Shown here: positions 55,172-64,000 of the stretch, in pieces
How positions within the stretch are numbered: position 1 is the first letter of the stretch
Layout of the letters: every line of letters begins with the position of its first letter
NCBI GenBank assembly: GCA_028698875.1
Contig: JAQVVR010000003.1
Span: 1 to 64,000 of the forward strand
Source of the DNA: Candidatus Izemoplasmatales bacterium
GTDB lineage: Bacteria; Bacillota_I; Bacilli_A; Izemoplasmatales; Hujiaoplasmataceae
Direction: 5' to 3'
DNA: 64,000 bases
The notes under the pieces: model-generated
Databases searched by the model: none
Seen by the model: the letters and a program-made list of their open reading frames with translations, nothing else
What the model was told of the DNA's origin: nothing
Position numbers and translations under genes: made by a program

Positions 55172-56416
55172 TTATTGACGTGAATTTGCCAAAGCGATAA
55201 CGCGATTCATTTCGTTACGAACAATCATATAGCCATCATCAAATGACATTCCCGGTTTTGCAAGACACTGATCAGCTCGGCAAGCAATCGCAATATTAGT
55301 TGTGGTCTTGGCAGATAAATCAGTCTCATTACAAGTACCACCGCAATAACTGCCAATGTGTTTTTCATTGCAGTACAATATTGCTTCAATTACATTATTG
55401 ACTCCTCCCAAATCTGGAGTTTTAATTTGAAGCATATGCCCTGCTTTTTCATCAGCAAATTCTTTGATGTCTTCTAAAGTGTTACACCATTCATCCGCAA
55501 CAATCTCAAGTTTACTGCCAATAGCATCCAAACGGGCAGTGATTAATTTGAGTGCCTGGAGAGTTCCTTCGCGATCACCCGTATCTACTGGGCCTTCAAT
55601 CCGGAGAATAAATGGTTTAGCTGCCGTTTCCAATGTTAGCAAGTACTCACAAATCTTATCATAATTATAATTGAATGCAATACCAATTGTCCCATATACA
55701 TCAATATGGAAAATTGGTTGATAATCCAATCGGTTTCGGAAAGTCTCAATTCGATTTTTTAACCATTTAACGTATTCAAGTAATAGTTCGCCGTTTTTTC
55801 CTAACTTTTTTTCGACGTTGTTAAATAATGCGTGTGGTAAAACGTCAGTTTCTTTCATAATCATTTTATCAACGTTAGTGTATCGTTCATCACCGGTTTG
55901 TCCAAAAATCGGCACTGATTGGTATTTTCCCTCGGGGATTTGATACTCTTGTCGAACAACTTCCGCCATCGTCAACTTTTTAACATTTGCAATAATTGAA
56001 AGCAAAGCTTGCGATAAGCCATAACGAATTGCGGTATGTAACTTCTTGCCATCAATAATTAGATGATCAATCATTTCCGCTAATCGGCGGAAAGAGTCAA
56101 GTTCCTCACCAATTAGCAAAGGCACAATATTTTCCTCCAAATAAGGGATGAATGCTGTTGCCAAAAACAAAGGATCACGTCCACCAGCGCCCGAATATTG
56201 CACAGCAGCACAATCACCAACACCAACGGTGCCGTCATCACCAATGATTTGGACAGAAACCGCTTCGCCTTTTTGCCTGACTTTGGCAAATCCAGATGTC
56301 ATAGGCGTTCCTAAATACATAAAACCATCATTGGTAGCTCCGTTTTTGATTGCCTTCTGATCATCAAAATAAAATCCAGTGTATGAAGGCGTTAAAATTA
56401 TATTCTTAATTTTCAT
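55172..56416 (-). CDS. mal: Methylaspartate ammonia-lyase
   Basis: A 414-aa enolase-superfamily enzyme that removes ammonia from (2S,3S)-3-methylaspartate to give mesaconate. The N-terminal domain has DGTVGVGDCAAVQYSGAGGRDP near 62-83. The barrel carries HIDVYGTIG near 240 and ADEWCNTLEDI near 307. The general-base lysine is in LQIKTPDLGGVNN near 330. It directly follows glutamate mutase, its substrate producer. Confidence 0.95.
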   Translation of the reverse strand: MKIKNIILTPSYTGFYFDDQKAIKNGATNDGFMYLGTPMTSGFAKVRQKGEAVSVQIIGDDGTVGVGDCAAVQYSGAGGRDPLFLATAFIPYLEENIVPLLIGEELDSFRRLAEMIDHLIIDGKKLHTAIRYGLSQALLSIIANVKKLTMAEVVRQEYQIPEGKYQSVPIFGQTGDERYTNVDKMIMKETDVLPHALFNNVEKKLGKNGELLLEYVKWLKNRIETFRNRLDYQPIFHIDVYGTIGIAFNYNYDKICEYLLTLETAAKPFILRIEGPVDTGDREGTLQALKLITARLDAIGSKLEIVADEWCNTLEDIKEFADEKAGHMLQIKTPDLGGVNNVIEAILYCNEKHIGSYCGGTCNETDLSAKTTTNIAIACRADQCLAKPGMSFDDGYMIVRNEMNRVIALANSRQ

Positions 56417-56434
56417 AGTATGTATTCCCTCGCT

Positions 56435-57901
56435 CTAGTGTTTCGAAAACGGACGTCCAATCAAATGATCATTTGAGACGGCATAAACGTCATCAATTGT
56501 CAATTGAAATGAAACTGGTCGTTGTTCGAAAGCTGCCCTTTGGGCAATTTTGTCAAAATGAAATTTTTTGATTGTGTCTGTAAAACAGAGATTTCCAAAT
56601 TCAAGAATACGAATGTTGCCTTCATTATCTCGTGCAGGCAAGATTTTCCCGGCATTATATTTGCTGGGTGCGAAAGGAACATCAATCAAACCTTGTTCGA
56701 AAGCCTTTACTACTCCTTGAGCAAGATCGCCTTCGCCAACTTTTAAGATGCAGTCCATTAGACAATCAACTTCACTTTCAATCTGCATCATCTCTTCGGT
56801 TAGTTTATCACAATCAGGAAAGGTTTGATCTTGCAGTAAAGTTACAACATATTTCGAAGTTTTAATCCCTAACCCATTGGCTTCCTTAGTGGGAATTCCT
56901 ATAGACTCATGCGACGTTTTTGTTATCATTTTGGTTGCTTTAGATAAAGCTGCGACCGTTGATGACATTGCAATTAATCCAGTAGCTTCTGCTTCATCAG
57001 CGGGAAAACCGCCCATCCATTGATGGAATACTGTTGTGACAATTACATCATGATACCCATTTTTTATTAAAAAAGCATCCGTTTGTTTTTGCAAAGTTCT
57101 GATTGCCGCGATATCTTGAATTATGTTGCCACCCATTCCGTATCCAACGGTAATGTTCTTAACACCTTGTTCAGCTGCTAATAACGCTTCGATTATCGAA
57201 ATGCAGTTGGAAATTGATGGTGGAACAAGGGTTCCGGTAAGTGGACCAAAAGGCTCCCGATTAATATGGACACCATGTTCTTCATAATAGCCAACCAACC
57301 GATCACAATATTGCCAATTGCGAATACTAGTTTCTAATGAAATGCTTTTAGCATAGGGAATGTTGTAAGAAATACCGCCGCCTTCGTTGGAAGTCCATCC
57401 GGCAGCATGGATAATCTCTGAAAGCAATCTGGCATCAGGAGTGCCATGCCGAGCTTGAATGGGAACCCCAACTGACTCCATGACTTTTCGGCATCCTTCA
57501 ACACCATGGTTGACTGCGGGAAAACCGTTTAGCATTGCACGGTTTTGAACCGATGATTCCTGAATTCCGCGTTCAGCTTCTAGATATCGATTTTGTCGTG
57601 TATAACTATCAATCGTTGAAGGAACGAAATCAGCGCCACTTGCTTCTAAATACTGTAATAACTTGATATGTTCAGACAACACCGGTACTCCGGCTCGGGG
57701 TTGAACCATTGTTTGCCCTGTTACTTTGGCTTTAGCCATCTTGATTGCAAAGTTTTTTTCCTCGGGTAGTTGCTTTAAAAAGGCAATTGCCTTCTCAAAG
57801 TCAAGATCGGGATCGGATCCTGTCTTCCATTGAGATAAAACTTGTTGTCGTTCCTCAAAAAATTCCGCTTCCGATAATTTCTTGTTTTTTAGTTCCATCA
57901 T
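56435..57901 (-). CDS. glmE: Glutamate (methylaspartate) mutase epsilon subunit
   Basis: A 488-aa catalytic subunit with a TIM barrel that, with GlmS and adenosylcobalamin, rearranges L-glutamate to 3-methylaspartate. [20 protein letters not shown] near 70, [16 protein letters not shown] near 168 and [21 protein letters not shown] near 293 fit MutE, and length matches the Clostridium enzyme. An AAAAGGATG site precedes the ATG. Confidence 0.95.
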   Translation of the reverse strand: MMELKNKKLSEAEFFEERQQVLSQWKTGSDPDLDFEKAIAFLKQLPEEKNFAIKMAKAKVTGQTMVQPRAGVPVLSEHIKLLQYLEASGADFVPSTIDSYTRQNRYLEAERGIQESSVQNRAMLNGFPAVNHGVEGCRKVMESVGVPIQARHGTPDARLLSEIIHAAGWTSNEGGGISYNIPYAKSISLETSIRNWQYCDRLVGYYEEHGVHINREPFGPLTGTLVPPSISNCISIIEALLAAEQGVKNITVGYGMGGNIIQDIAAIRTLQKQTDAFLIKNGYHDVIVTTVFHQWMGGFPADEAEATGLIAMSSTVAALSKATKMITKTSHESIGIPTKEANGLGIKTSKYVVTLLQDQTFPDCDKLTEEMMQIESEVDCLMDCILKVGEGDLAQGVVKAFEQGLIDVPFAPSKYNAGKILPARDNEGNIRILEFGNLCFTDTIKKFHFDKIAQRAAFEQRPVSFQLTIDDVYAVSNDHLIGRPFSKH

Positions 57902-57926
57902 TTCATCCTTTTCTGTGGTGTATCCA

Positions 57927-59309
57927 TCAAAGCTTAATAATATGCTTTTTCATGATTTTTAATGCTAATACGGGATCAATTCTCACAAGCAAACCCATTG
58001 CCGATAAGATATAGTCTTTGTCAAGCATGTATTGAGGATGCTGTGGTCTTAATTCTGAACTCTTACGAAAAACATCGGTCGTTTGTGACAAAATTGCCAC
58101 AGGATGTTTAGCCTTGATGATTGGCCCGCCGGTACCAATAACATAATCAACATCAGACAAATCCTTACCAGTTTGATGGAAAACCATCCCCATCGGCGAA
58201 AATACTTCTTCCATTTTTCCTGCATGACGAGTCATTGCTTTATATGTACACATCTGGGCAATCAACTGATCGACCTGTTCATCGTGTTCATCGATAGGCA
58301 ACATGGAAGGATCTTCATGTCGCTTTTTTAGTTCACTCACTATATCGATGCTATGTGTTTGGTTTATCATAGTTATTTCTTCTTGAGAAATCGCTTTGAG
58401 GATACCTAAAGATGAATACCTAATGCCTAAATCACCTTCGACAGTTCGTTTGGCAAATGGTTCTTCTAAGCCACCAAGAACGACATCACTACGTTTTGTC
58501 GCAGGGCATAATGAATACATATCGGTAGTTGCTCCACCAACATCGACTACTACGATATCACCTTGCCCTTTTTCATCTAAGTAGCCTTTCGAAAATAGCT
58601 CACAGGCATGTAAAACCGCTTCTGGAGTCGGCAAAACCACTTCATCAATCTCGGCTTCTATTTTTTTTATGCCTTTGGCAACAATGATTTTTTTTAAAAA
58701 TAAATCCCGAATTCGATTGCGAGCATCTTCAATATTGAGTTGATTGATTCTCGGCATAACATTTTCACAAATAATTCCGTCTAATCCATATCGATCGAAA
58801 ATCGCTTTAATTTCATCCTGACAAGATTTATTTCCTGCATAGACAATGGAGATTTTTACCCCCATTTGCCCAAGTAAATCAGCATTAAAAAGAACGCATT
58901 CACTGTTTCCGCCATCAGCACCGCCGGCAAGCAAAATGATATCTATTTTCTCCTCAATAATCGTTTGGACTTCCTGACGGTTAAGATGATGAGAAAAAAC
59001 TAAATCAACTTTCGCTCCCGCGCCTAAGCACACCCGTTTTGCAGCTTCAACCGTCATCTCTTCGACTAAGCCTATAGCTGCCATTTTTAAACCCCCTGCC
59101 GCAGAAGAGCAAGCATCAATGCGATCAAACTTAATATTATTCCCGATTTTGGTTTTTAGAGCCGATAAAGCATTGTGATAACCAATTCGGATGTCTTCTG
59201 CGACCGTTGTAAAATGAGCTGCTGTTCCGATGATATCCCCGATTTCCGTATCAACGGCTGTCAATTTCGTGAATGTCGATCCAAAATCGATCAACAAATA
59301 TTTAGCCAT
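57927..59309 (-). CDS. glmL: GlmL/MutL, glutamate mutase-associated ATPase
   Basis: A 460-aa ASKHA-fold protein. [16 protein letters not shown] at 5-20 is the phosphate-1 motif, and [18 protein letters not shown] near 245 is the phosphate-2 region. It probably reactivates glutamate mutase by exchanging damaged B12. It lies between the two mutase subunits, as in Clostridium. No membrane segment is seen. Confidence 0.92.
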   Translation of the reverse strand: MAKYLLIDFGSTFTKLTAVDTEIGDIIGTAAHFTTVAEDIRIGYHNALSALKTKIGNNIKFDRIDACSSAAGGLKMAAIGLVEEMTVEAAKRVCLGAGAKVDLVFSHHLNRQEVQTIIEEKIDIILLAGGADGGNSECVLFNADLLGQMGVKISIVYAGNKSCQDEIKAIFDRYGLDGIICENVMPRINQLNIEDARNRIRDLFLKKIIVAKGIKKIEAEIDEVVLPTPEAVLHACELFSKGYLDEKGQGDIVVVDVGGATTDMYSLCPATKRSDVVLGGLEEPFAKRTVEGDLGIRYSSLGILKAISQEEITMINQTHSIDIVSELKKRHEDPSMLPIDEHDEQVDQLIAQMCTYKAMTRHAGKMEEVFSPMGMVFHQTGKDLSDVDYVIGTGGPIIKAKHPVAILSQTTDVFRKSSELRPQHPQYMLDKDYILSAMGLLVRIDPVLALKIMKKHIIKL

Positions 59310-59310
59310 A

Positions 59311-59715
59311 CTATTCTCCTAAATCCGCTTTAATATCAGCCAACGATTTATCAATAGAAGTCCCCGGGGGATAGACTCGGTCAAAACCCATCTGTAAGAA
59401 ACGTTGTTTTACTTCGGCAAAATCTTGTTTGCCAACGACAATGTTTCCACCAACATACAAAAGGATATCGCCGATTCCCGATTCAATGCATTTACTTCGC
59501 ATGCCGCGACAATCAATTTCTCCATGTCCATACAAAGATGATACCAAAATCATATCAGCATCAGTTTCTATTGCCGCATGAATAAAATCCTCTTGCGAAG
59601 ACAGCACGCCCACATTGACGACGTTATATCCAGAATTTTGAAGCGTATACTCGATGATCTTGTTTCCAACGGCGTGGACATCTGCGCCGATGACGCCGAT
59701 CACTATTGTTTTCAA
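59311..59715 (-). CDS. glmS: Glutamate mutase sigma subunit (B12-binding)
   Basis: A 134-aa cobalamin-binding subunit. [11 protein letters not shown] near residue 11 is the DxHxxG motif supplying the lower axial histidine, followed by [13 protein letters not shown] near 60 and [11 protein letters not shown] near 85. The start is TTG 59715, 8 nt after GAGGG; it matches homologous N-termini, whereas the ATG at 59733 has no ribosome binding site. First gene of the glm-mal-cit unit. Confidence 0.93.
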   Translation of the reverse strand: MKTIVIGVIGADVHAVGNKIIEYTLQNSGYNVVNVGVLSSQEDFIHAAIETDADMILVSSLYGHGEIDCRGMRSKCIESGIGDILLYVGGNIVVGKQDFAEVKQRFLQMGFDRVYPPGTSIDKSLADIKADLGE

Positions 59716-59758
59716 ATGATTCGCCCTCTTCATGTATAGTCATAACTAAGATATTCTA

Positions 59759-59777
59759 ATTATATCATATGATATAA
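59759..59777 (-). promoter_or_regulatory. 18-bp palindrome overlapping the glmS -10 region
   Basis: A perfect palindrome TTATATCAT/ATGATATAA (59760-59777) overlaps a TATAAT (minus strand, 59764-59759) about 45 bp upstream of glmS. No good -35 is seen. It could be an operator controlling the glutamate-fermentation unit. Confidence 0.45.
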
Positions 59778-59839
59778 AAATCGGTAGTACTGTTTATGTG
59801 CTTTTCCCATTTTATTCTGGGGATTGCCGGTAGTAATTA

Positions 59840-60580
59840 CTATTTTTTTGTTTTATTTTTTTTACGAATTAGTTCTAAAACCGCGAAAGAAGCCACATCT
59901 TCAGCGAACTTTCCTGGTCCAAAACCAGCATCATATCCCAACTCTTTCGCCAATTCATGAGAAATTCTGGCTCCACCGCAAACCAAGATAACATCATTAC
60001 GCATATGTTCGGCTTCGAGTAATTCAACCAACTCAACCATATTTTTCAGATGAACATCTTTTTGCGTAACGGTTTGACTGATTAATAAGACATCCGCATG
60101 AAGCCGTTTGGCTTCGCGGATGAAAACCTCATTAGGAACTTGACTGCCTAAATTGTATGCCTTTATTCCGGCATATCTTTCTAATCCATAATGACCAGCA
60201 TACCCCTTCATATTCATGATTGCATCGATTCCAACAGTATGAGCATCAGTTCCGGTTGATGCACCAATAAAGACTAAATCACGATCAAAATGGTCAGCAA
60301 TCAACTTTTCAACAGCTTCTTTATCAAAGGTCGGAGTTGTGATTTCCGCAACTTTCAAAAGCGAAAGATCAATTTGATGAGTTACCGATCCATAAACAAT
60401 ATAAAAACTGAAATTTTCTCCGATTGCTTCCATACTAACAACTGAAGGATCAATAAGACCCATCTGTTTTCCCAATTGCTTGGCCGCTTCCATTCCTAAA
60501 GCCCCAATCTTGATTGGTAAAGTAAAACTCAGTTGTACTTTTCCGTCGTTTGAAGTATCACCATATGGTTTAATTTTCAT
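59840..60580 (-). CDS. kamE: Lysine 5,6-aminomutase beta subunit
   Basis: A 246-aa subunit. It contains both cofactors' key residues: the DxHxxG motif TDAHTVGID with His114, and Lys125 in MNMKGYAGHYGLERY, at the 11-residue spacing of the PLP lysine in the Clostridium enzyme. VCGGARISHELAKELGYDAGFGPG near 205 is the B12-binding tail. GAGGGGG ribosome binding site; overlaps kamD by 11 nt. It moves the epsilon-amino group of beta-lysine or D-lysine. Confidence 0.94.
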   Translation of the reverse strand: MKIKPYGDTSNDGKVQLSFTLPIKIGALGMEAAKQLGKQMGLIDPSVVSMEAIGENFSFYIVYGSVTHQIDLSLLKVAEITTPTFDKEAVEKLIADHFDRDLVFIGASTGTDAHTVGIDAIMNMKGYAGHYGLERYAGIKAYNLGSQVPNEVFIREAKRLHADVLLISQTVTQKDVHLKNMVELVELLEAEHMRNDVILVCGGARISHELAKELGYDAGFGPGKFAEDVASFAVLELIRKKNKTKK

Positions 60581-62126
60581 GTGAGACCCCCTCAATATAA
60601 TCCAAAACTGGATTTTGGTAATCCGGATGTTTTTCTAAAACTCCAGTCAAGCCCTTGCCACCGGTAAATGATCGTTTTATGTCAGCGAAGACCCCTTGTT
60701 CTAAGGCCTTGAATAACGACATCTGCGCAATCTCTTCTAATAACTCATGAGCTTGTCGCAATACATCTTTGGCGCGATTACATATTAAACCATCTGGCCG
60801 ATAAGATACCTCATCAGAAAAGGATTTCATGGATTTTTTAATCATCTTAGCATTTTGAATCGCCAAATACCGATCCGACAAAAACGGTGTATGGATGGCT
60901 TCAGTCATCATTCCCAAAAGATGAATCGACTGATCAGTCATGGTCGTTGCAATATTAAACAAAGCATTTTGTTCATATGCTCGAAATATGTTGCCAGTAA
61001 TATGTTTGGTTGGTGGCATATATTTCAATGGGGCTTGTGGGAATATCTCCCGGCACATCTGTGCTTGAGCAATCTCATATAAAAAACTATTTTCGATTTC
61101 GGGATCAATCTCAAATGCATGCCCAAGGCCCATCAATTTACTGGGTAATCCCGCACAATAGGCAAACTGTTCGTTGATAAACTGAGAAGCAAGCACGGTA
61201 TGGGCTTGCGTAAAGGCATCACTAGTGGTCAGATAATTATCTTCTCCAGTATTGATTACCACACCACTATAGGCATTAATTCGCCGAGAAAAGTACTGAT
61301 CAACAAAAGTTCTTTGCATATTGATGTCTCGGAAAATTATTCCATACATACTATCATTTAACAAAACATCTAAACGTTCGATTGCGGCCATGGCCGCAAT
61401 CTCTGGCATACAGAGGCCAGAGGCGTAATTAACTAATTTGATATAGCGCTTTTCTGTTTTCGATACTTCATCAAGTGCTGCCCGCATCAATTTAAAATTG
61501 GCTTGGGTGGCATATGTCCCCCCAAAACCTTCAGTAGTAATTCCATAAGGAACATAATCAAGTAGCGATTGTGCGGTTGACCGAATAACGGCAATGATGT
61601 CAGCTCCAGCTGTTGCGGCAGCTTTTGCTTGAACGATATCTTCATAAATGTTTCCGGTTGCGACGATGACATAAATCTCAGTCTTTGGTTGGGGATATGC
61701 TAACAAAAAAGCATCCCGGGTATCTCTGTTTTCTTTAATTTTGGCAAAAGTAACTTGCATATATGGATCAAGAATTTGCCTTACTTGATCACAAGAAACA
61801 TAAGGATGACCGCATAGTTTCACTGTCCCCAATAAATAAGCAGATATAAAATCAGGCAAATTCTTGCCGGTAGCTTGTAAAGCGCTTGCGATAGTTAAAG
61901 CAATTCCGCGTGACAAATCACCGTTGTTTTGCACATCATCGACAAGCAGGTTTGGAATGGGAACGTCGAAAGAGTCAACCCCGTCTATACCTAATAGCCG
62001 GCAAACAGTTCTTTCGACTGTGACAGTAGTATGCTGGTCAATAAACTTTTGAACATCGATAGCAATCTGCTTTGCTAATCGCCGTGAATCTTGAATCATG
62101 TTTTGATCCAAATTGAGTTTATTCAT
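60570..62126 (-). CDS. kamD: Lysine 5,6-aminomutase alpha subunit
   Basis: A 518-aa TIM-barrel subunit. Characteristic segments are RTVCRLLGIDGVD near 45, AVIRSTAQSLLDYVPYGITTEGFGGTYATQANF near 180-215 (split), NTGEDNYLTTSDAFTQAHTV near 290 and MPPTKHITGNIFRAY near 370. It binds adenosylcobalamin and PLP together with KamE. The start is ATG 62126; it overlaps the kamB stop by 8 nt. Confidence 0.93.
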   Translation of the reverse strand: MNKLNLDQNMIQDSRRLAKQIAIDVQKFIDQHTTVTVERTVCRLLGIDGVDSFDVPIPNLLVDDVQNNGDLSRGIALTIASALQATGKNLPDFISAYLLGTVKLCGHPYVSCDQVRQILDPYMQVTFAKIKENRDTRDAFLLAYPQPKTEIYVIVATGNIYEDIVQAKAAATAGADIIAVIRSTAQSLLDYVPYGITTEGFGGTYATQANFKLMRAALDEVSKTEKRYIKLVNYASGLCMPEIAAMAAIERLDVLLNDSMYGIIFRDINMQRTFVDQYFSRRINAYSGVVINTGEDNYLTTSDAFTQAHTVLASQFINEQFAYCAGLPSKLMGLGHAFEIDPEIENSFLYEIAQAQMCREIFPQAPLKYMPPTKHITGNIFRAYEQNALFNIATTMTDQSIHLLGMMTEAIHTPFLSDRYLAIQNAKMIKKSMKSFSDEVSYRPDGLICNRAKDVLRQAHELLEEIAQMSLFKALEQGVFADIKRSFTGGKGLTGVLEKHPDYQNPVLDYIEGVSHEN

Positions 62127-63117
62127 TTTCATTCTCACTTTCAGCACCCACATTAAACAAAGGTGCATGCATTTTTTTCATTAACAATGATCGAAATTGG
62201 TTTTCATCAAAAGCATAACCCGTTGGCGAATATGGGTTATAGCAGATTGCAACTAAATTCATCGGTCGCAAAACCATAATACCCATTTTTATACTCAAAA
62301 GTTGTTTTAGTAACAGCCCAGAGACAACCAAATGAGCTGGATCACGGATAATCAAATCAAAATGAATTTGATTACGATTGCGAATCAATGATTCCGCAAA
62401 CATGGGGCCGATTGCACCGGGGACAAACAACTGGCGGATCTCATCAAATGACTGTTGAAACAGATTCTGTTTATTTTGATCATCAATATCAAGTTGATGT
62501 CGTAACCCTTGAGCATCAATTCCAGTGATTTTACGACAATCCTCAAGAAATCGATATTTGGGTTCAACCGCTGGCAACCGGAATTTTTGGACGATGGTCT
62601 CACCATGATCGACGACCTTAATCATCTCATGAGAATAACTAGCACCAATTACCAAGATTAATGCATCTCCTAAGCGGGAAGATGCCAGCCGAGAAAAAGC
62701 CCCGTCGATGAATATTTTGCTCACACCCAGATTAGAAAACATCTGAATCAGTTCTTCCATTTCCTTGACAGTTGATGGACCGGCAACCAAACCATTTCCT
62801 GCCTTGGTGACTTCTAAAATTACTATTTCCCCCAAAGCTGAAGCGATTCCAGTGTGAACAATGATTGTTGCTTGGGCTTCCCATGCCGAAAGACACTCCA
62901 TCGCCGTTGCCACTAGCATTCCCTTTTGTAAAGTGATTCTCGGTTTGGGCATGAAGGTAATCTGATCGATTTTTTCACCATCAAGGCCGATGGAAGTTAT
63001 GGCAATCAAACGATCAGAAAACAACCGTATTAAGTGATTTAAAACGGTAGTCTTACCGGCGTTTTTAGCATTACCAACGATGCTAATGGTAAAATGGTTC
63101 TCAAGTAATGTTTTTAT
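62119..63117 (-). CDS. kamB: KamB, P-loop protein of lysine 5,6-aminomutase cluster (probable ATA start)
   Basis: A 332-aa protein by this model; KamB is thought to help reactivate lysine 5,6-aminomutase. Calling from the first standard start codon (TTG 63024) removes the in-frame segment [23 protein letters not shown], which contains a full Walker A motif. No ATG, GTG or TTG lies between that motif and the upstream in-frame TAG stop. The best start is ATA 63117, overlapping the kamA stop as ATAA, with GGAG about 9 nt upstream. Downstream, [11 protein letters not shown] and [27 protein letters not shown] (split) look like the family. The start is inferred; an uncorrected base change is possible. 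Confidence 0.72.
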   Translation of the reverse strand: MKTLLENHFTISIVGNAKNAGKTTVLNHLIRLFSDRLIAITSIGLDGEKIDQITFMPKPRITLQKGMLVATAMECLSAWEAQATIIVHTGIASALGEIVILEVTKAGNGLVAGPSTVKEMEELIQMFSNLGVSKIFIDGAFSRLASSRLGDALILVIGASYSHEMIKVVDHGETIVQKFRLPAVEPKYRFLEDCRKITGIDAQGLRHQLDIDDQNKQNLFQQSFDEIRQLFVPGAIGPMFAESLIRNRNQIHFDLIIRDPAHLVVSGLLLKQLLSIKMGIMVLRPMNLVAICYNPYSPTGYAFDENQFRSLLMKKMHAPLFNVGAESENENE

Positions 63118-64000
63118 AGTTTTGAACTCCGTTCTCTTCTAACAAGGTGCTTCGGTTCTATGGCTGTCTGTTCGCCATTTAAAAGGCCGGAAACGCCACC
63201 GAGCCTCTCATTTTTGCATTGGTCGCACTGACAGTTTTGATAATCAGTTGGTTCGCTATATGTAGTGATGACGCCTTCGTAATTACGCAATACCGTTTTG
63301 CCAGGAGCTTGAGATAAGATATAATTTGGCATGACAGGAATTTTCCCACCACCACCTAAAGCATCAACCACATACGTGGGAACGCAATATCCACTGACAT
63401 GTCCCCGTAAACCCTCAATGATTTCAATCCCCTTAGAAATTGGGGTTCTAAAATGACCAATACCCATTGATAAATCACATTGGTATAAGTAATATGGACG
63501 GACCCGCATTTGGGCAAGACCAGTCACTAGTTTTCGCATCGTATGGACACAATCATTTACCCCTTTTAGCAACACGCTTTGATTTCCGAGGGGAATCCCA
63601 GCATCAGCCATTAAATCCAACGCCTTTTTGCTTTCCTGAGTAAATTCATTCGGGTGATTAAAATGCGTGTTGACCCAAATTGGATGATATTTCTTAAGCA
63701 TATTTACTAAATTTTCCGTTATTCTCTGTGGCATGACAACCGGAACCCGAGTTCCCAAACGGATTATTTCCACGTGTTCGATTTCTCTAAGTCTTTTTAT
63801 AATCGATTCTAAGTTCTGATCATCTAGTAACAATGCGTCGCCTCCCGATAACAAAACGTCACGGATTTGCGGGGTTTTCCGTATGTATTCAATGCCTTTA
63901 TCAATCCGTTCTTTCGACGCCATTCGGTCAGTTTGACCAGCAAAGCGTCTTCTAGTACAATGACGGCAATACATGCTACACATATCAGTTATCAAAAAAA
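63114..64000 (-). CDS. kamA: Lysine 2,3-aminomutase, 5' end outside window
   Basis: Radical-SAM/PLP enzyme making beta-lysine. The window holds the last about 295 residues. The radical-SAM cysteines are in CSMYCRHC, followed by [12 protein letters not shown] and NTHFNHPNE. The PLP lysine is probably in [14 protein letters not shown]. The C-terminal CQCDQCK provides zinc-site cysteines. The frame stays open to the window edge through FF-LITD, so the gene is truncated only by the boundary. It should start the kam operon. Confidence 0.95.
   Translation of the reverse strand, partial: FLITDMCSMYCRHCTRRRFAGQTDRMASKERIDKGIEYIRKTPQIRDVLLSGGDALLLDDQNLESIIKRLREIEHVEIIRLGTRVPVVMPQRITENLVNMLKKYHPIWVNTHFNHPNEFTQESKKALDLMADAGIPLGNQSVLLKGVNDCVHTMRKLVTGLAQMRVRPYYLYQCDLSMGIGHFRTPISKGIEIIEGLRGHVSGYCVPTYVVDALGGGGKIPVMPNYILSQAPGKTVLRNYEGVITTYSEPTDYQNCQCDQCKNERLGGVSGLLNGEQTAIEPKHLVRRERSSKL

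Noticed and set aside
59716-59839. Cobalamin riboswitch upstream of the B12-dependent glutamate mutase
   Set aside because: The gap is about 125 bp and contains no B12-box-like sequence or room for the aptamer.
63024-63026. TTG 63024 as the kamB start
   Set aside because: It has no ribosome binding site and removes an in-frame Walker A motif and about 30 family-like residues.
1-64000. Mycoplasma genetic code (TGA = Trp)
   Set aside because: Several clear genes, including purH, the FAD oxidoreductase and the Pr6Pr-like gene, end in TGA exactly where homologues end.
1-64000. CRISPR arrays, rRNA genes or intact insertion sequences
   Set aside because: No regularly spaced repeats, rRNA-like sequence or complete transposase was found on either strand.

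Overview
The window is a compact, low-GC bacterial chromosome segment carried almost entirely on the minus strand. Several clear genes end in TGA (purH, the Pr6Pr-like membrane gene, the FAD oxidoreductase), so the standard bacterial code applies and a Mycoplasma-type code 4 is excluded. Strong AGGAGG-type ribosome binding sites, a PyrR attenuator, a purine riboswitch, a V-type (Ntp-like) ATPase and amino-acid fermentation genes point to an anaerobic low-GC Gram-positive lineage (Bacillota, or a standard-code Mollicutes relative such as an Izemoplasma-like organism). The genus is a guess.

Layout. 0-0.5 kb: tRNA-Leu, tRNA-Gly and tRNA-Leu on the minus strand. 0.5-3.1 kb, plus strand: arginine decarboxylase plus agmatinase, making putrescine from arginine. 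3.1-7.5 kb: two HTH_42/AlkZ-type proteins, a DUF3795-like protein, a Pr6Pr-like membrane protein and an esterase. 7.6-9.9 kb: threonine degradation (tdh-kbl). 10-16.3 kb: an envelope operon (GtrA flippase, FAD oxidoreductase, GT-C-like membrane protein, secreted Fn3-like protein, MscS channel). 16.3-27.3 kb: the pur operon (purE-L-C-F-M-N-H-D) behind a guanine-type riboswitch. 27.3-33.1 kb: the pyr operon (pyrB-R-C-K-D-F-E) behind a PyrR attenuator. 33.1-39.7 kb: accessory region with an orphan SLATT-like membrane protein, a two-component system with its FtsX/ABC transporter, and a decayed integrase beside tRNA-Pro. 39.9-48.4 kb: V-type ATPase in the Enterococcus hirae order F-I-K-E-C-G-A-B-D, with sodium-binding residues in NtpK.

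48.5-64 kb is a catabolic block: an EAL phosphodiesterase, citXG, citC, citF, citE, citD, methylaspartate ammonia-lyase, glutamate mutase (glmE, glmL, glmS), then lysine 5,6-aminomutase (kamE, kamD), kamB and kamA (cut by the window edge). The mutase/ammonia-lyase linkage suggests that the 'citrate lyase' cleaves citramalate, giving the methylaspartate route of glutamate fermentation beside lysine fermentation. A Na+-coupled V-ATPase fits an amino-acid fermenter using a sodium gradient.

The most notable local observations are: kamB appears to start at an ATA codon overlapping the kamA stop, restoring a P-loop that conventional start calling removes; pyrR has a perfect hairpin between its Shine-Dalgarno and ATG; the pyr terminator contains the pyrB Shine-Dalgarno; and the response regulator has two identical 20-bp boxes with identical promoter geometry in front of its own gene and of its transporter.
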